A stretch of 32,215 bases of DNA from an uncultured Oscillospiraceae bacterium (lineage in GTDB: Bacteria > Bacillota > Clostridia > Oscillospirales > Acutalibacteraceae): assembly GCA_900544375.1 (NCBI GenBank), contig UQUZ01000029.1:1-32215 (forward strand), read 5' to 3'. How positions within the stretch are numbered: the stretch's first letter is position 1; each line of letters begins with the position of its first letter. Below, in pieces: positions 7,664 to 15,499 of this stretch. The notes beneath the pieces were generated by a model. The model saw only the letters and a list, made by a program, of their open reading frames with translations. It was not told the origin of the DNA and did not search any database. The position numbers and the translations under genes are program-made.

Positions 7664-8053
7664 ATGAAAAAAGTATGGAAACTGCTTGCGTTGCTCCTAG
7701 CTGCAATCCTGATGTTGACGGCGCTGACCGCCTGTGCTGGCCCGGAGAAGAAGCTGCTGGGCAAATGGATGGATTCCTCCAATATGAGCGGCTATGAATT
7801 TCAGGAAGAGGGGATTGTGGAGCTGACCTATGCGAATTTCACCGTGCCGGTCGTCAACATCCCGTTTACAGGCTCGGTAAAGGGAACATATTCCATCGGG
7901 GAGGATAATACCCTTACGATCAATTATTCCATTTACAGCAAGAGCATCACGAAAAGCTATACCTATTCGATTGAGGATAGCACCTTAACGATGGTGGAAA
8001 AAGAGTCCGGCAACCGCTCCATGTATATTCGCCAGGCAGACACGACTGCCTGA
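7664..8053 (+). CDS. Small lipoprotein with a lipocalin-like (DUF5640-type) body
   Basis: A 129-residue predicted lipoprotein: signal peptide MKKVWK plus a Leu/Ala-rich core ending in the lipobox LTAC, with Cys24 as the lipidated residue. The mature part reads KKLLGKWMDSS, YEFQEEGIVEL, KGTYSIGEDNTLTINY, YTYSIEDSTLTMV; this alternation of short strands starting with a GKW motif is typical of small lipocalin-like beta-barrels annotated as DUF5640 or similar in Clostridia. Function unknown; such proteins sit on the outer face of the membrane. It shares a promoter (7564-7592) with the acyltransferase-fold gene 34 nt downstream. I am sure of the lipoprotein call, less sure of the family. Confidence 0.8.
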   Translation: MKKVWKLLALLLAAILMLTALTACAGPEKKLLGKWMDSSNMSGYEFQEEGIVELTYANFTVPVVNIPFTGSVKGTYSIGEDNTLTINYSIYSKSITKSYTYSIEDSTLTMVEKESGNRSMYIRQADTTA

Positions 8054-8087
8054 CCGATTCTGTGCTGCCGGGTGAAAGGATGGTCAT

Positions 8088-9353
8088 ATGTCTGTGCCGT
8101 ATGAGCGGCTGGATGCCGTTTCGATGCTCTATCCGGCGCTGAGCTTCGGTAGGCGCGGGTATCTATTTCGCTTGTGCGCCGTTTTAACTGAGGCGGTGGA
8201 TGCGCAGGTGCTTGGTGTGTCCGTCCGGGCGCTCAGGCCGCGGTTTCCCGTCCTGTATACGCATCTGAAAAAAACGTTTTTGGGCTATGTGCATGTTCCG
8301 GCAAAAGATTTGGATATTATCGGGCGAGAGGAGCCGTATCTCACGCTGCCAGAGCTGTATGATACCGCTAAGCCCGCCTTTCGAATTTACTGCGAGGGCA
8401 ACAGAATTACCATGGACGTATTCCACGCCAATGCGGATGCAGGCGCGGCAATTGCGTATTTACAGCAGTTGTTAGAGGATTATTGTGTACGCATGGAGGG
8501 CCGAGAGCCATGCGCGGCGGCCCCGGCCTCAGAGGCCGAGCTGGCCGACGATTACCTACGCAACTTTGACAGGACGAAAAACGCCTCCTTTGTGGAAAAG
8601 CAGGCGTACCGTTTCCGTCTTCTACCGGATGGCGACTATGTGCGGCTGACCTGCTTCTCCATTGATCTGGGCGGCATCAAGGGCAGGATAAAGCCGGAGG
8701 GCTTCACAGTGAATGACTATTTGGCCGCGGCGTTGTTCCTGGCGATTGCGCTCGGTGTGCAAATCCCAAAAGGCGCGCCGGATGTTTCCCTCTCCATTCC
8801 GATCAATCTGCGCCCGTTTTTCGGCTCCGTTACACAGCGCAATTTTTCATACTATGTCAATGTGCGCATCCCTGTGGTAGCTGATATGGAGCAGGCGCTG
8901 CGCTGCATACATCGGCAGGTGCGGGAGGCGACGCAACGCGACCGGCTGCTCTCCGGCATCGCCGCCACGGTGAAAACGGCCAATCATATTTTTATCCGCT
9001 ATACGCCGCGTGTGGTGAAGGAATTCATGATCCGCCGGGTTTACCGTGTGATTGCGGGCACAGGGATGACGACAACGCTATCGAATCTTGGATTTCAGAA
9101 GCCGGCGCCGGTGGTGGAAAAGAAGCTCAACCGTTTTGAGATGTATCTTGGTGCGGGCGGAGGCGGGATGACAGCTTCCGCAGTCGGTTGCGGGCAAGCG
9201 GTATCCCTGTGCATCAGCGCATCCTCGCAGAACCGGTGTGTGGAGCATGCGTTGGAGGCAATTTTGCGGAAAGACGGCATTCCATTCACCGCCAACGAGC
9301 AAGAATTCCGCAATTTCCAAAAAATAAAAGAAAACGGCATAGCCAGTCTGTGA
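8088..9353 (+). CDS. Condensation/acyltransferase-fold protein (alcohol acetyltransferase-like)
   Basis: A 421-residue soluble protein resembling the chloramphenicol-acetyltransferase superfamily (alcohol acetyltransferases, WS/DGAT and NRPS condensation domains). The catalytic HxxxD occurs as VFHANADAG with His113 and Asp117; the residue after Asp is Ala rather than the usual Gly, and Gly follows at 119. The second half carries a VNDYLAAALFLAIA segment and LSIPINLRPFFGS, matching the second conserved region of these enzymes, and later TTTLSNLGF, the family's DFGW/SNLG-type region. It should transfer an acyl group to an alcohol or amine; substrate unknown. Start ATG has GAAAGGA at 8074-8080, 7 nt upstream. 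Cotranscribed with the small lipoprotein and ended by the terminator at 9365. Confidence 0.78.
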   Translation: MSVPYERLDAVSMLYPALSFGRRGYLFRLCAVLTEAVDAQVLGVSVRALRPRFPVLYTHLKKTFLGYVHVPAKDLDIIGREEPYLTLPELYDTAKPAFRIYCEGNRITMDVFHANADAGAAIAYLQQLLEDYCVRMEGREPCAAAPASEAELADDYLRNFDRTKNASFVEKQAYRFRLLPDGDYVRLTCFSIDLGGIKGRIKPEGFTVNDYLAAALFLAIALGVQIPKGAPDVSLSIPINLRPFFGSVTQRNFSYYVNVRIPVVADMEQALRCIHRQVREATQRDRLLSGIAATVKTANHIFIRYTPRVVKEFMIRRVYRVIAGTGMTTTLSNLGFQKPAPVVEKKLNRFEMYLGAGGGGMTASAVGCGQAVSLCISASSQNRCVEHALEAILRKDGIPFTANEQEFRNFQKIKENGIASL

Positions 9354-9364
9354 GCCTGTGAAAG

Positions 9365-9403
9365 GGTCGGATGTGCGCAAGCGGGCGTGCATCCGGCCTT
9401 TTT
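9365..9403 (+). terminator. Rho-independent terminator
   Basis: Fourteen paired positions between 9365-9378 and 9385-9398 (three of them G-U) around a 6-nt loop, followed by TTTTT. It ends the lipoprotein - acyltransferase unit. Confidence 0.85.
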
Positions 9404-9406
9404 GCA

Positions 9407-9416
9407 CCCCCCCCCC
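9407..9416. repeat. Homopolymeric C10 tract
   Basis: Ten consecutive C residues right after the terminator, followed by GATGGGG, which can pair back to the tract. Such tracts are prone to slippage, but this one lies in no gene and about 140 nt before the nearest promoter, so an expression effect is unlikely; a sequencing or assembly uncertainty is also possible. The rest of 9417-9557 shows no gene. Confidence 0.8.
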
Positions 9417-9557
9417 GATGGGGTTCGGTCAAGTTCAATTTCCTACACCTTAGCCTCTGATTCCATCTGATGTGAAAAACATGGGGCGGCAAACACGGCC
9501 TTTTCCGTACAGGTCTACTAAAATCGGCCATGGTTCTGGTAATTGATGCCGAAATGC

Positions 9558-9586
9558 TTGAAAGCGCCCCTAAAACTATGTATAAT
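9558..9586 (+). promoter_or_regulatory. SigA-type promoter of the NuoE/NuoF/fusion redox operon
   Basis: -35 TTGAAA at 9558-9563, 17-nt spacer, consensus -10 TATAAT at 9581-9586. The predicted start near 9593 gives a leader of about 120 nt containing two hairpins. Confidence 0.75.
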
Positions 9587-9604
9587 AAAACACGAGGCTA
9601 GAGA

Positions 9605-9664
9605 CGAACAATCCATGCGCACCCTGCGGTATTGCCCACCGGATGCGGATTGTTCGCTTTTTTT
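9605..9664 (+). terminator. Terminator hairpin inside the leader of the redox operon (candidate attenuator)
   Basis: CGAACAATCC (9605-9614) pairs perfectly with GGATTGTTCG (9647-9656), with smaller inner pairings, and is followed by seven T at 9658-9664. It starts only about 12 nt after the predicted transcription start, so most transcripts would stop here unless the hairpin is melted or bypassed. No known riboswitch class or T-box feature is recognised in the short leader. Confidence 0.65.
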
Positions 9665-9671
9665 GAAATGC

Positions 9672-9695
9672 AAACGGCGAAATAAGCCGTTTTTT
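9672..9695 (+). terminator. Second leader hairpin next to the ribosome binding site
   Basis: AAACGGC (9672-9678) and GCCGTTT (9686-9692) form a stem with a 7-nt loop, followed by TTT and at once by GAAGGAGG (9696-9703), the ribosome site of the next gene. It could be a weak terminator or a structure that affects translation start. Confidence 0.5.
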
Positions 9696-9712
9696 GAAGG
9701 AGGCAATTTGTT

Positions 9713-10231
9713 TTGAGTTGTTGCTGTGAACAGAAACAGGAAAGCGATCTGACGCTTTTGGACGGCGTGCTGGATGAATATGCCAGTGTGCCGGGCAGCC
9801 TGATTACCATTTTGCAAAAAGCGCAGGAAATCTATGGGTATCTTCCGCAGGATGTGCTGCGTCATATTGCGCAGCAGACGGGCGTAAAGCCTGCGAAGGT
9901 GTTTGGCGTGGCAACTTTCTACGCGCAGTTCCGTTTCCAGCCGGTGGGGAAATATCTGATCATGCTCTGCCAGGGAACGGCGTGTCACGTCAATGGCTCT
10001 CAGATGATCGAGCAGGCGATCGTGGAGGAGTTGGGAATTCACGACGGCGAAACTACCTCGGACGGCCTATTTACACTCAAAGATGTGGCATGCCTTGGCT
10101 GCTGTAGCCTTTCGCCCGTGATGATGATAAACGATGAGACCTACGGCACCCTTACACCGGAGAAAACAAAAAAAATCCTGCGGGAGCTGAAGGCGCGTGC
10201 ATCGGAGCAAAAGGGAGGTCCGCAATCATGA
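9713..10231 (+). CDS. NuoE-like [2Fe-2S] subunit of a flavin-based redox complex
   Basis: A 172-residue protein of the NuoE / HydC / HndA family. An N-terminal helical part (to about 75) is followed by a thioredoxin-like [2Fe-2S] domain with ligands Cys86 and Cys91 (CQGTAC) and Cys127 and Cys131 (CLGCC). In related complexes this subunit is the partner of the NADH-oxidising NuoF-like subunit. The extreme N-terminus has an unusual CCC triplet (residues 3-5). Start is TTG at 9713, nine bases after GAAGGAGG. The stop overlaps the next gene's start (ATGA at 10228), indicating coupling and a fixed subunit ratio. Confidence 0.92.
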   Translation: MSCCCEQKQESDLTLLDGVLDEYASVPGSLITILQKAQEIYGYLPQDVLRHIAQQTGVKPAKVFGVATFYAQFRFQPVGKYLIMLCQGTACHVNGSQMIEQAIVEELGIHDGETTSDGLFTLKDVACLGCCSLSPVMMINDETYGTLTPEKTKKILRELKARASEQKGGPQS

Positions 10232-11976
10232 AAATTGTAGTCGGGCAGGGCAGCTGCGGCATCGCGGCGGGCGCTGGGCGCGTTTATGACGCGCTGGCAC
10301 AGGCGCTTTCAGGCACAGCGCACGAGCTGACGATCGCAGGCTGCATCGGCATGTGTTATCTCGAGCCGATTGTAGATATTTATGAAGAGAGCGGCGCGCT
10401 CACAAGGCTTGTGCGCGTGCAGGAAAAGGATGTTCCTACCATTGCAAAGGCGGTGGAAACAGGCGATCAAAGCGCCTTGGCCGCGCTTATGATCACGGAT
10501 GACGACAAGGCGTTTCTCGACCAGCAGACGCGCATCGCGCTGCGGCATTGTGGCGTGATCAACCCGGAGAAAATCGAGGATTATCTCGCGGACGGCGGCT
10601 ACAGCTCCATTCGCAAAGCGCTCGCCTCCATGGCGCCGGAGGATGTGATTGAAACCATCAAGGTTTCCGGCCTGAAGGGGCGCGGCGGCGCGGGCTTTCC
10701 CACCTGGTTTAAATGGAATGCGGCGCGCAAAGAGCAGGCCCAGCCGAAATACCTCATTTGCAATGCGGATGAGGGCGACCCCGGTGCCTTTATGGATCGC
10801 GCAGTGATCGAAGGCGACCCGCACAACCTGATTGAAGGCATGCTGATCGCCGCCTATGCGATTGGGGCTTCCGAGATGGTTGTCTATGTGCGTGCGGAAT
10901 ATCCGCTTGCGGTCAAGCGGCTGCGCAATGCGATCCGCCAGGCGGAGGAACAAGGCTTTTTGGGCGACAACATCCTCGGCTCCGGCTTTTCCTGCCGGAT
11001 GCGCATCAAGGAGGGCGCGGGTGCGTTTGTCTGTGGCGAGGAGACGGCGCTGATCGAATCGCTCGAGGGCCAGCGCGGCATGCCGCGGCTCAAGCCGCCA
11101 TTCCCCGCGGCGAGCGGCTATTGGCACAAGCCATCGAATATTAATAACGTTGAAACGTTTGCAAACGTCCCATGGATTTTGTTAAACGGCGGCGAGGCTT
11201 TTGCCTCCATGGGCACGCCGGACAGCAAGGGCACCAAGGTTTTCGCCCTCACGGGCAAGATTAAAAAGGGCGGTCTGGTGGAAATCCCGATGGGCAAAAC
11301 CCTGCGGGACGTCATTTTCGGCATCGGCGGCGGCATTCGCGGTGATCGGGAATTCAAGGCTGTGCAGATGGGCGGCCCCTCCGGCGGCTGTATCCCAGCG
11401 GAAAAGCTCGATACCATCATTGATTATAAAGCCTTGGGTGCGACAGGCGCGATCATGGGCTCCGGCGGCATGGTCGTCATGGATGAAACCACCTGTATGG
11501 TGGAGATGGCGCGCTTTTTCCTCGATTTCACCGCCAAGGAGTCCTGCGGCAAGTGCGTGCACTGCCGGCTGGGTACAAAGCGGATGCTCGAAATTCTCAC
11601 CCGTATTGTCAATGGAGAGGGAAAAGAAGGCGATGTCGAACTGCTCGAAGAGCTGTGCGCCAGCATTAAGGACGGCGCGCTCTGCGGCCTCGGCCAGACG
11701 GCGCCGAATCCGGTGCTCACAACGATCCGGTATTTCCGCAAGGAATATGAGGCGCATATCCGGGAAAAGAAATGCCCAGCGCACCAATGCGCGGCGCTGA
11801 TCTCCTACCGGATTGACCCTGATGTGTGCACCGGTTGCACGCTGTGCGCACGCAACTGCCCGGTCAAGGCCATTTCCGGCGAGGTCAAAAAGCCCCATGT
11901 GATCGATCCGGAGATCTGCATCAAGTGCGGCAAGTGCAAGGCGGCCTGCCGGTTTGGCGCAGTCCTTGTAGACTAG
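10228..11976 (+). CDS. NuoF-like NADH-binding flavoprotein with C-terminal 2[4Fe-4S] ferredoxin
   Basis: A 582-residue subunit like HydB/HndC of electron-bifurcating hydrogenases. Order: an N-terminal thioredoxin-like domain (1-95) with only three of the expected four cluster cysteines visible (Cys10, Cys39, Cys43); the NuoF core with GLKGRGGAGFP (NADH/FMN pocket) and CNADEGDPGAFMDR; the N3-type [4Fe-4S] site with SCGKC (Cys440, Cys443), Cys446 and Cys486; and a C-terminal bacterial ferredoxin with Cys534/537/540/544 and Cys564/567/570/574. It should oxidise or reduce NAD(H) through FMN and pass electrons along the clusters. Lies between the NuoE-like gene (4-nt overlap) and the large fusion gene (30 nt gap). 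Confidence 0.94.
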   Translation: MKIVVGQGSCGIAAGAGRVYDALAQALSGTAHELTIAGCIGMCYLEPIVDIYEESGALTRLVRVQEKDVPTIAKAVETGDQSALAALMITDDDKAFLDQQTRIALRHCGVINPEKIEDYLADGGYSSIRKALASMAPEDVIETIKVSGLKGRGGAGFPTWFKWNAARKEQAQPKYLICNADEGDPGAFMDRAVIEGDPHNLIEGMLIAAYAIGASEMVVYVRAEYPLAVKRLRNAIRQAEEQGFLGDNILGSGFSCRMRIKEGAGAFVCGEETALIESLEGQRGMPRLKPPFPAASGYWHKPSNINNVETFANVPWILLNGGEAFASMGTPDSKGTKVFALTGKIKKGGLVEIPMGKTLRDVIFGIGGGIRGDREFKAVQMGGPSGGCIPAEKLDTIIDYKALGATGAIMGSGGMVVMDETTCMVEMARFFLDFTAKESCGKCVHCRLGTKRMLEILTRIVNGEGKEGDVELLEELCASIKDGALCGLGQTAPNPVLTTIRYFRKEYEAHIREKKCPAHQCAALISYRIDPDVCTGCTLCARNCPVKAISGEVKKPHVIDPEICIKCGKCKAACRFGAVLVD

Positions 11977-12006
11977 CCGTTTTGCGGAGAAAGGTTGGTT
12001 ATTATC

Positions 12007-15000
12007 ATGAAAATTCGTGTGAACATAGATGGTTATGAGATCGAAGCGCAGGAGGGCGCGACAATCCTCCAGATTGCCCGGGAAAACGGCATTGAAATCC
12101 CCACGCTGTGCCATGACGCGCGCGTAGAGGCCTACGGCGCCTGCGGGCTATGCGTGGTGGAAGTTGAAGGCAGCCCGAAGCTTGCCCGCGCCTGCGCCAC
12201 CAAGGCGGCGGACGGCATGGTGATCCATACGCAGGGCGAACGGGCCAAACAGGCGCGCAAGGTGGCGCTGGAGCTGCTGCTCTCTGACCACGAGGGCGAT
12301 TGCAAAGCGCCCTGCTCCCTCAACTGCCCTGCGGGGACGGACTGCCAGGGCTATGTCGGCCTAATTGCAAACGGGCAGTATCGGGAAGCGGTTAAGCTTA
12401 TCAAGGAGAAGGTGCCGTTGCCCGCCTCTATTGGGCGCATCTGCCCGCATCCATGCGAGCAGGCTTGCCGCCGCAAGATGGTGGAGGATCCCGTTGCGAT
12501 CGCACATCTGAAGAGCTTTGCGGCGGATCTTGATCTGCGCAGCTGGGCACCGTATCAACCCGAATGCGCGCCGGATACACATCGAAAAATATCCATTGTA
12601 GGCGGCGGTCCCGCGGGCCTGACCGCGGCCTATTTCCTGCGGACGATGGGCCATTCCGTGGCAATTTATGACGCCATGCCCAAGATGGGCGGCATGCTGC
12701 GCTACGGCATCCCGCAATACCGTCTGCCCAAGGAGGTGCTCGATCAGGAGATCGCAGCGATCGCAAATCTAGGAGTTACCATGATCAACAACGCCAAAAT
12801 TGGCGACGGCATAACGCTCGATGAGCTGCGCGAGGGCAGCGATGCGGTGCTGGTCGCCATCGGCGCGTGGACGTCGAGCTCTATGCGCGTGCCGGGCGAG
12901 TCCCTCAACGGCGTGATGGGCGGCATCGACTTTTTGCGCCATGTGGCGCTCAACGAGCCCTCTGGGATCGGCGAGCGCGTAGCGGTCGTTGGCGGCGGCA
13001 ACACGGCGATGGACGCCTGCCGCACCGCGGTGCGTATGGGCGCAAAGGAAGTGTATATCATCTACCGCCGCACGCGCGATGAGATGCCTGCGGATGCGTT
13101 AGAGATTGCACAGGCGGAGGAAGAGGGTGTCGCCTTCAAATTTCTGACGAATCCCGTGGAGATTTTGGGTGCGGGCGGCTCTGTGCGCGGCGTGCGGCTT
13201 CAGCAGATGGCGCTCGGCGAACCGGATGCGAGCGGCCGGCGCAGGCCGGTTCCAGTGGAGGGCGCGTTTGAGGATTTGCCGCTCGACACCGTCATCATGG
13301 CGATCGGCCAATGGACGAATCCGGAGGGATTTGAAGCGCTGGAGCTGACAAAGCGCGGCACGATCGCTGCGGATGAAAGCACGTTTTCCACCTCCCTCCC
13401 CGGCGTGTTCGCAGTGGGCGACGCGACGAATAAAGGCGCGGATATTGCGATTGCGGCCATCGGCGAGGCCGGGAAGGCGGCGAAGGTAATCGATCACTTC
13501 CTCCAGGGCGCTGCCGTTGCTTATCGCAAGCCTTATGTGGTGGAGCGCACCGTCACGCCTGAAATGCTTGCGGACCGGGAGCGGAAAGCACGCGTGCAGA
13601 TGCCGCACCTTTCCCCCGAAGAGCGGAGAACAAACTTTAAAGAGATTGATCTTGGCTATACGCAGGAGCTGGCAAAGCGGGAGGCCTCTCGATGCCTGGA
13701 ATGCGGCTGCCACGATTCTTTTGAATGCAAGCTTTTGCACTATGCGAACGAATACGAGGTTGCGCCCGCCCGCTTTGAGGGCGAAAAGCATACCCGTCCA
13801 CAGGAGCAGACGCATCCGTTTATCGAGCGAAACGCCGATAAATGCATCCTCTGCGGCCTGTGTGTGCGCGTGTGCGACGAGGCAATGGGGCGGACGGCTT
13901 TGGGCCTTGTCAGCCGCGGCTTTGATACGGTGGTCGCGCCGGAATTTGGCCGGAAGCTCGAACAGACGGACTGTATCTCCTGCGGCCAGTGTGTGGCGGT
14001 TTGCCCGACGGGCGCGCTGCGGGAGCTTCAGCCAATTCAAAAGAGTGTGCCGGTGGGGGAAAAATCCACGCTGACCACTTGTTCCTTCTGCTCCATGGGC
14101 TGCCCTGTCGACCTGCGTACGCGCGGCGATATGATGACGCGCGCTCTGCCTGTGGGGGAGAGCGGCATGCTTTGCGCCGGTGGGCGTTTTGGCTTTGGCG
14201 CGGCGCAGGAAGAGGGTAGGCTGAAAATGCCGCTGCTGCGGGAAAATGGGGCGTTGATCCAGGTGCCGTTTAATGAAGCGGTTGGCTGCGTCAGTGAGCG
14301 CATGGCGGATATCATCAGCCGGTATGGAAGTGGAGCGGTTGCCGTCACGGTTTCCGAGCGCTCTACCTGCGAGGAGGCGTATCTGGCCAAGCGCTATGCA
14401 AACGAGGCACTCGGCACCGAGAACCTCTGCTCCTTCGGCCTAATGGAGAGCGGTGTGAAAGAGGCGCTGGGCATCGACGCTTCCCTGAACACCTTCGAGG
14501 AGCTCAACGGCACGGATGTGATCCTGCTCATTGGGGCGACTCCGGCGCTTTCCACAACAATGGCGGGTGTGCGTATCCGCAAAGCGGTGAAGCAGGGATC
14601 AAAGCTCATGCTGATCGGCCCGAACCGGACTTGGTTTGACGATTTCGCACAGTGGCATTTTCAGACGGATGAAACAGCTTTCCTCACAGCGATGCTTGAG
14701 GCGCTCCAAAATCCGGAGGCCACGGGCGAGGCGGCGCAAGCGGCCGCAATTTATCGCGGTGCAAAAAAAGCGATGATTGTTTATCACGATGCGCAGGTGT
14801 CGCGGCAGGCTGCCGTGCTGGCAGCATCACTCGCCAAAAAATCCGGCCATATCGGCCATGCGCGCGACGGCTTAATCGTCCTGAAACCTGGTGCAAACAG
14901 CCAGGGCCTTTCCCTGCTGGGGGTGAAGCCCGCTTCCCAGATTGACTGGACAACGATCAAGGCAGTTATCTCCTTTGGGGAGATGCTGCCGGAGGCCTGC

Positions 15001-15477
15001 ACGCAGAATGCGGAATTCCTGGCAGTGCAGGATGTTTACCTGACGGATACGGCTGGCCGCGCGGATGTTGTGCTGCCCGGGAGCATTTTTGCGGAAACCG
15101 ACGGCACCTATCTTTCCGCCCAGCGAAAGCTTGGCGTGGTGCGCAAAGCGTTCCGGCCGCTGTGTGGGTTTGAGGGCTGGCAGATGATTCAGGCGCTGGC
15201 GAACGACTGCATGGAGAGCCGTGGCATGGACTATGAAAGCCCGGCGGAGATTTTTGCCGATCTCTGTGCGAAGGTAGAGGGCTTGCGCGGCGCAAACCGT
15301 TGTGCAGGCTGTGGAAAGCATCCGGCCTTCTGGCCTGCGGGGCAGAGCCCGGTGCTCACGCCTGTTGCAGAGAAGGATGTGCCGCAGCAGGCGAATGCGC
15401 CGCTGTGCGTTCCCCAGGGATGTGCCAATGTGTTGGGGCAAAAGTTTACCATAAAACGGAATTCTACGCGGCAATGA
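12007..15477 (+). CDS. Multi-domain fusion: [2Fe-2S] ferredoxin + GltD/NfnB-like NADPH flavoprotein + 2[4Fe-4S] + inactive NuoG/molybdopterin-like domain
   Basis: A 1156-residue redox protein. Domains: [2Fe-2S] ferredoxin with Cys35, 46, 49, 63; a His95/Cys99/103/107 region and Cys146/150/154 as in the GltD/NfnB N-terminus; FAD motif VGGGPAGLTAAYF (about 198-210); NADPH motif VGGGNTAMD (about 328-336); FAD tail with GVFAVGDAT (about 467-475); CLECGC at 563-568; two ferredoxin clusters (Cys613/616/619/623 and Cys656/659/662/666); then a molybdopterin-oxidoreductase-like region with CSFCSMGC (692-699) and Cys723. Where formate dehydrogenases have the Mo-binding Cys or selenocysteine, this protein reads LCSFGLMES near 808 with no aligned ligand, and the domain is short, so it resembles structural NuoG. 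No hydrogenase H-cluster motif is present. With the NuoE/F subunits it suggests an NADH/NADPH/ferredoxin enzyme. Start ATG 12007 chosen over 11995 because the family begins MKIRVNIDG. Confidence 0.88.
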   Translation: MKIRVNIDGYEIEAQEGATILQIARENGIEIPTLCHDARVEAYGACGLCVVEVEGSPKLARACATKAADGMVIHTQGERAKQARKVALELLLSDHEGDCKAPCSLNCPAGTDCQGYVGLIANGQYREAVKLIKEKVPLPASIGRICPHPCEQACRRKMVEDPVAIAHLKSFAADLDLRSWAPYQPECAPDTHRKISIVGGGPAGLTAAYFLRTMGHSVAIYDAMPKMGGMLRYGIPQYRLPKEVLDQEIAAIANLGVTMINNAKIGDGITLDELREGSDAVLVAIGAWTSSSMRVPGESLNGVMGGIDFLRHVALNEPSGIGERVAVVGGGNTAMDACRTAVRMGAKEVYIIYRRTRDEMPADALEIAQAEEEGVAFKFLTNPVEILGAGGSVRGVRLQQMALGEPDASGRRRPVPVEGAFEDLPLDTVIMAIGQWTNPEGFEALELTKRGTIAADESTFSTSLPGVFAVGDATNKGADIAIAAIGEAGKAAKVIDHFLQGAAVAYRKPYVVERTVTPEMLADRERKARVQMPHLSPEERRTNFKEIDLGYTQELAKREASRCLECGCHDSFECKLLHYANEYEVAPARFEGEKHTRPQEQTHPFIERNADKCILCGLCVRVCDEAMGRTALGLVSRGFDTVVAPEFGRKLEQTDCISCGQCVAVCPTGALRELQPIQKSVPVGEKSTLTTCSFCSMGCPVDLRTRGDMMTRALPVGESGMLCAGGRFGFGAAQEEGRLKMPLLRENGALIQVPFNEAVGCVSERMADIISRYGSGAVAVTVSERSTCEEAYLAKRYANEALGTENLCSFGLMESGVKEALGIDASLNTFEELNGTDVILLIGATPALSTTMAGVRIRKAVKQGSKLMLIGPNRTWFDDFAQWHFQTDETAFLTAMLEALQNPEATGEAAQAAAIYRGAKKAMIVYHDAQVSRQAAVLAASLAKKSGHIGHARDGLIVLKPGANSQGLSLLGVKPASQIDWTTIKAVISFGEMLPEACTQNAEFLAVQDVYLTDTAGRADVVLPGSIFAETDGTYLSAQRKLGVVRKAFRPLCGFEGWQMIQALANDCMESRGMDYESPAEIFADLCAKVEGLRGANRCAGCGKHPAFWPAGQSPVLTPVAEKDVPQQANAPLCVPQGCANVLGQKFTIKRNSTRQ

Positions 15478-15499
15478 TAGATGAAAAATAGAATATGGC

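Noticed and set aside
12007..15477. Calling the fusion protein a hydrogenase or formate dehydrogenase alpha subunit
   Set aside because: No H-cluster motifs are present, and the Mo-ligand Cys/Sec and much of the catalytic domain are missing.
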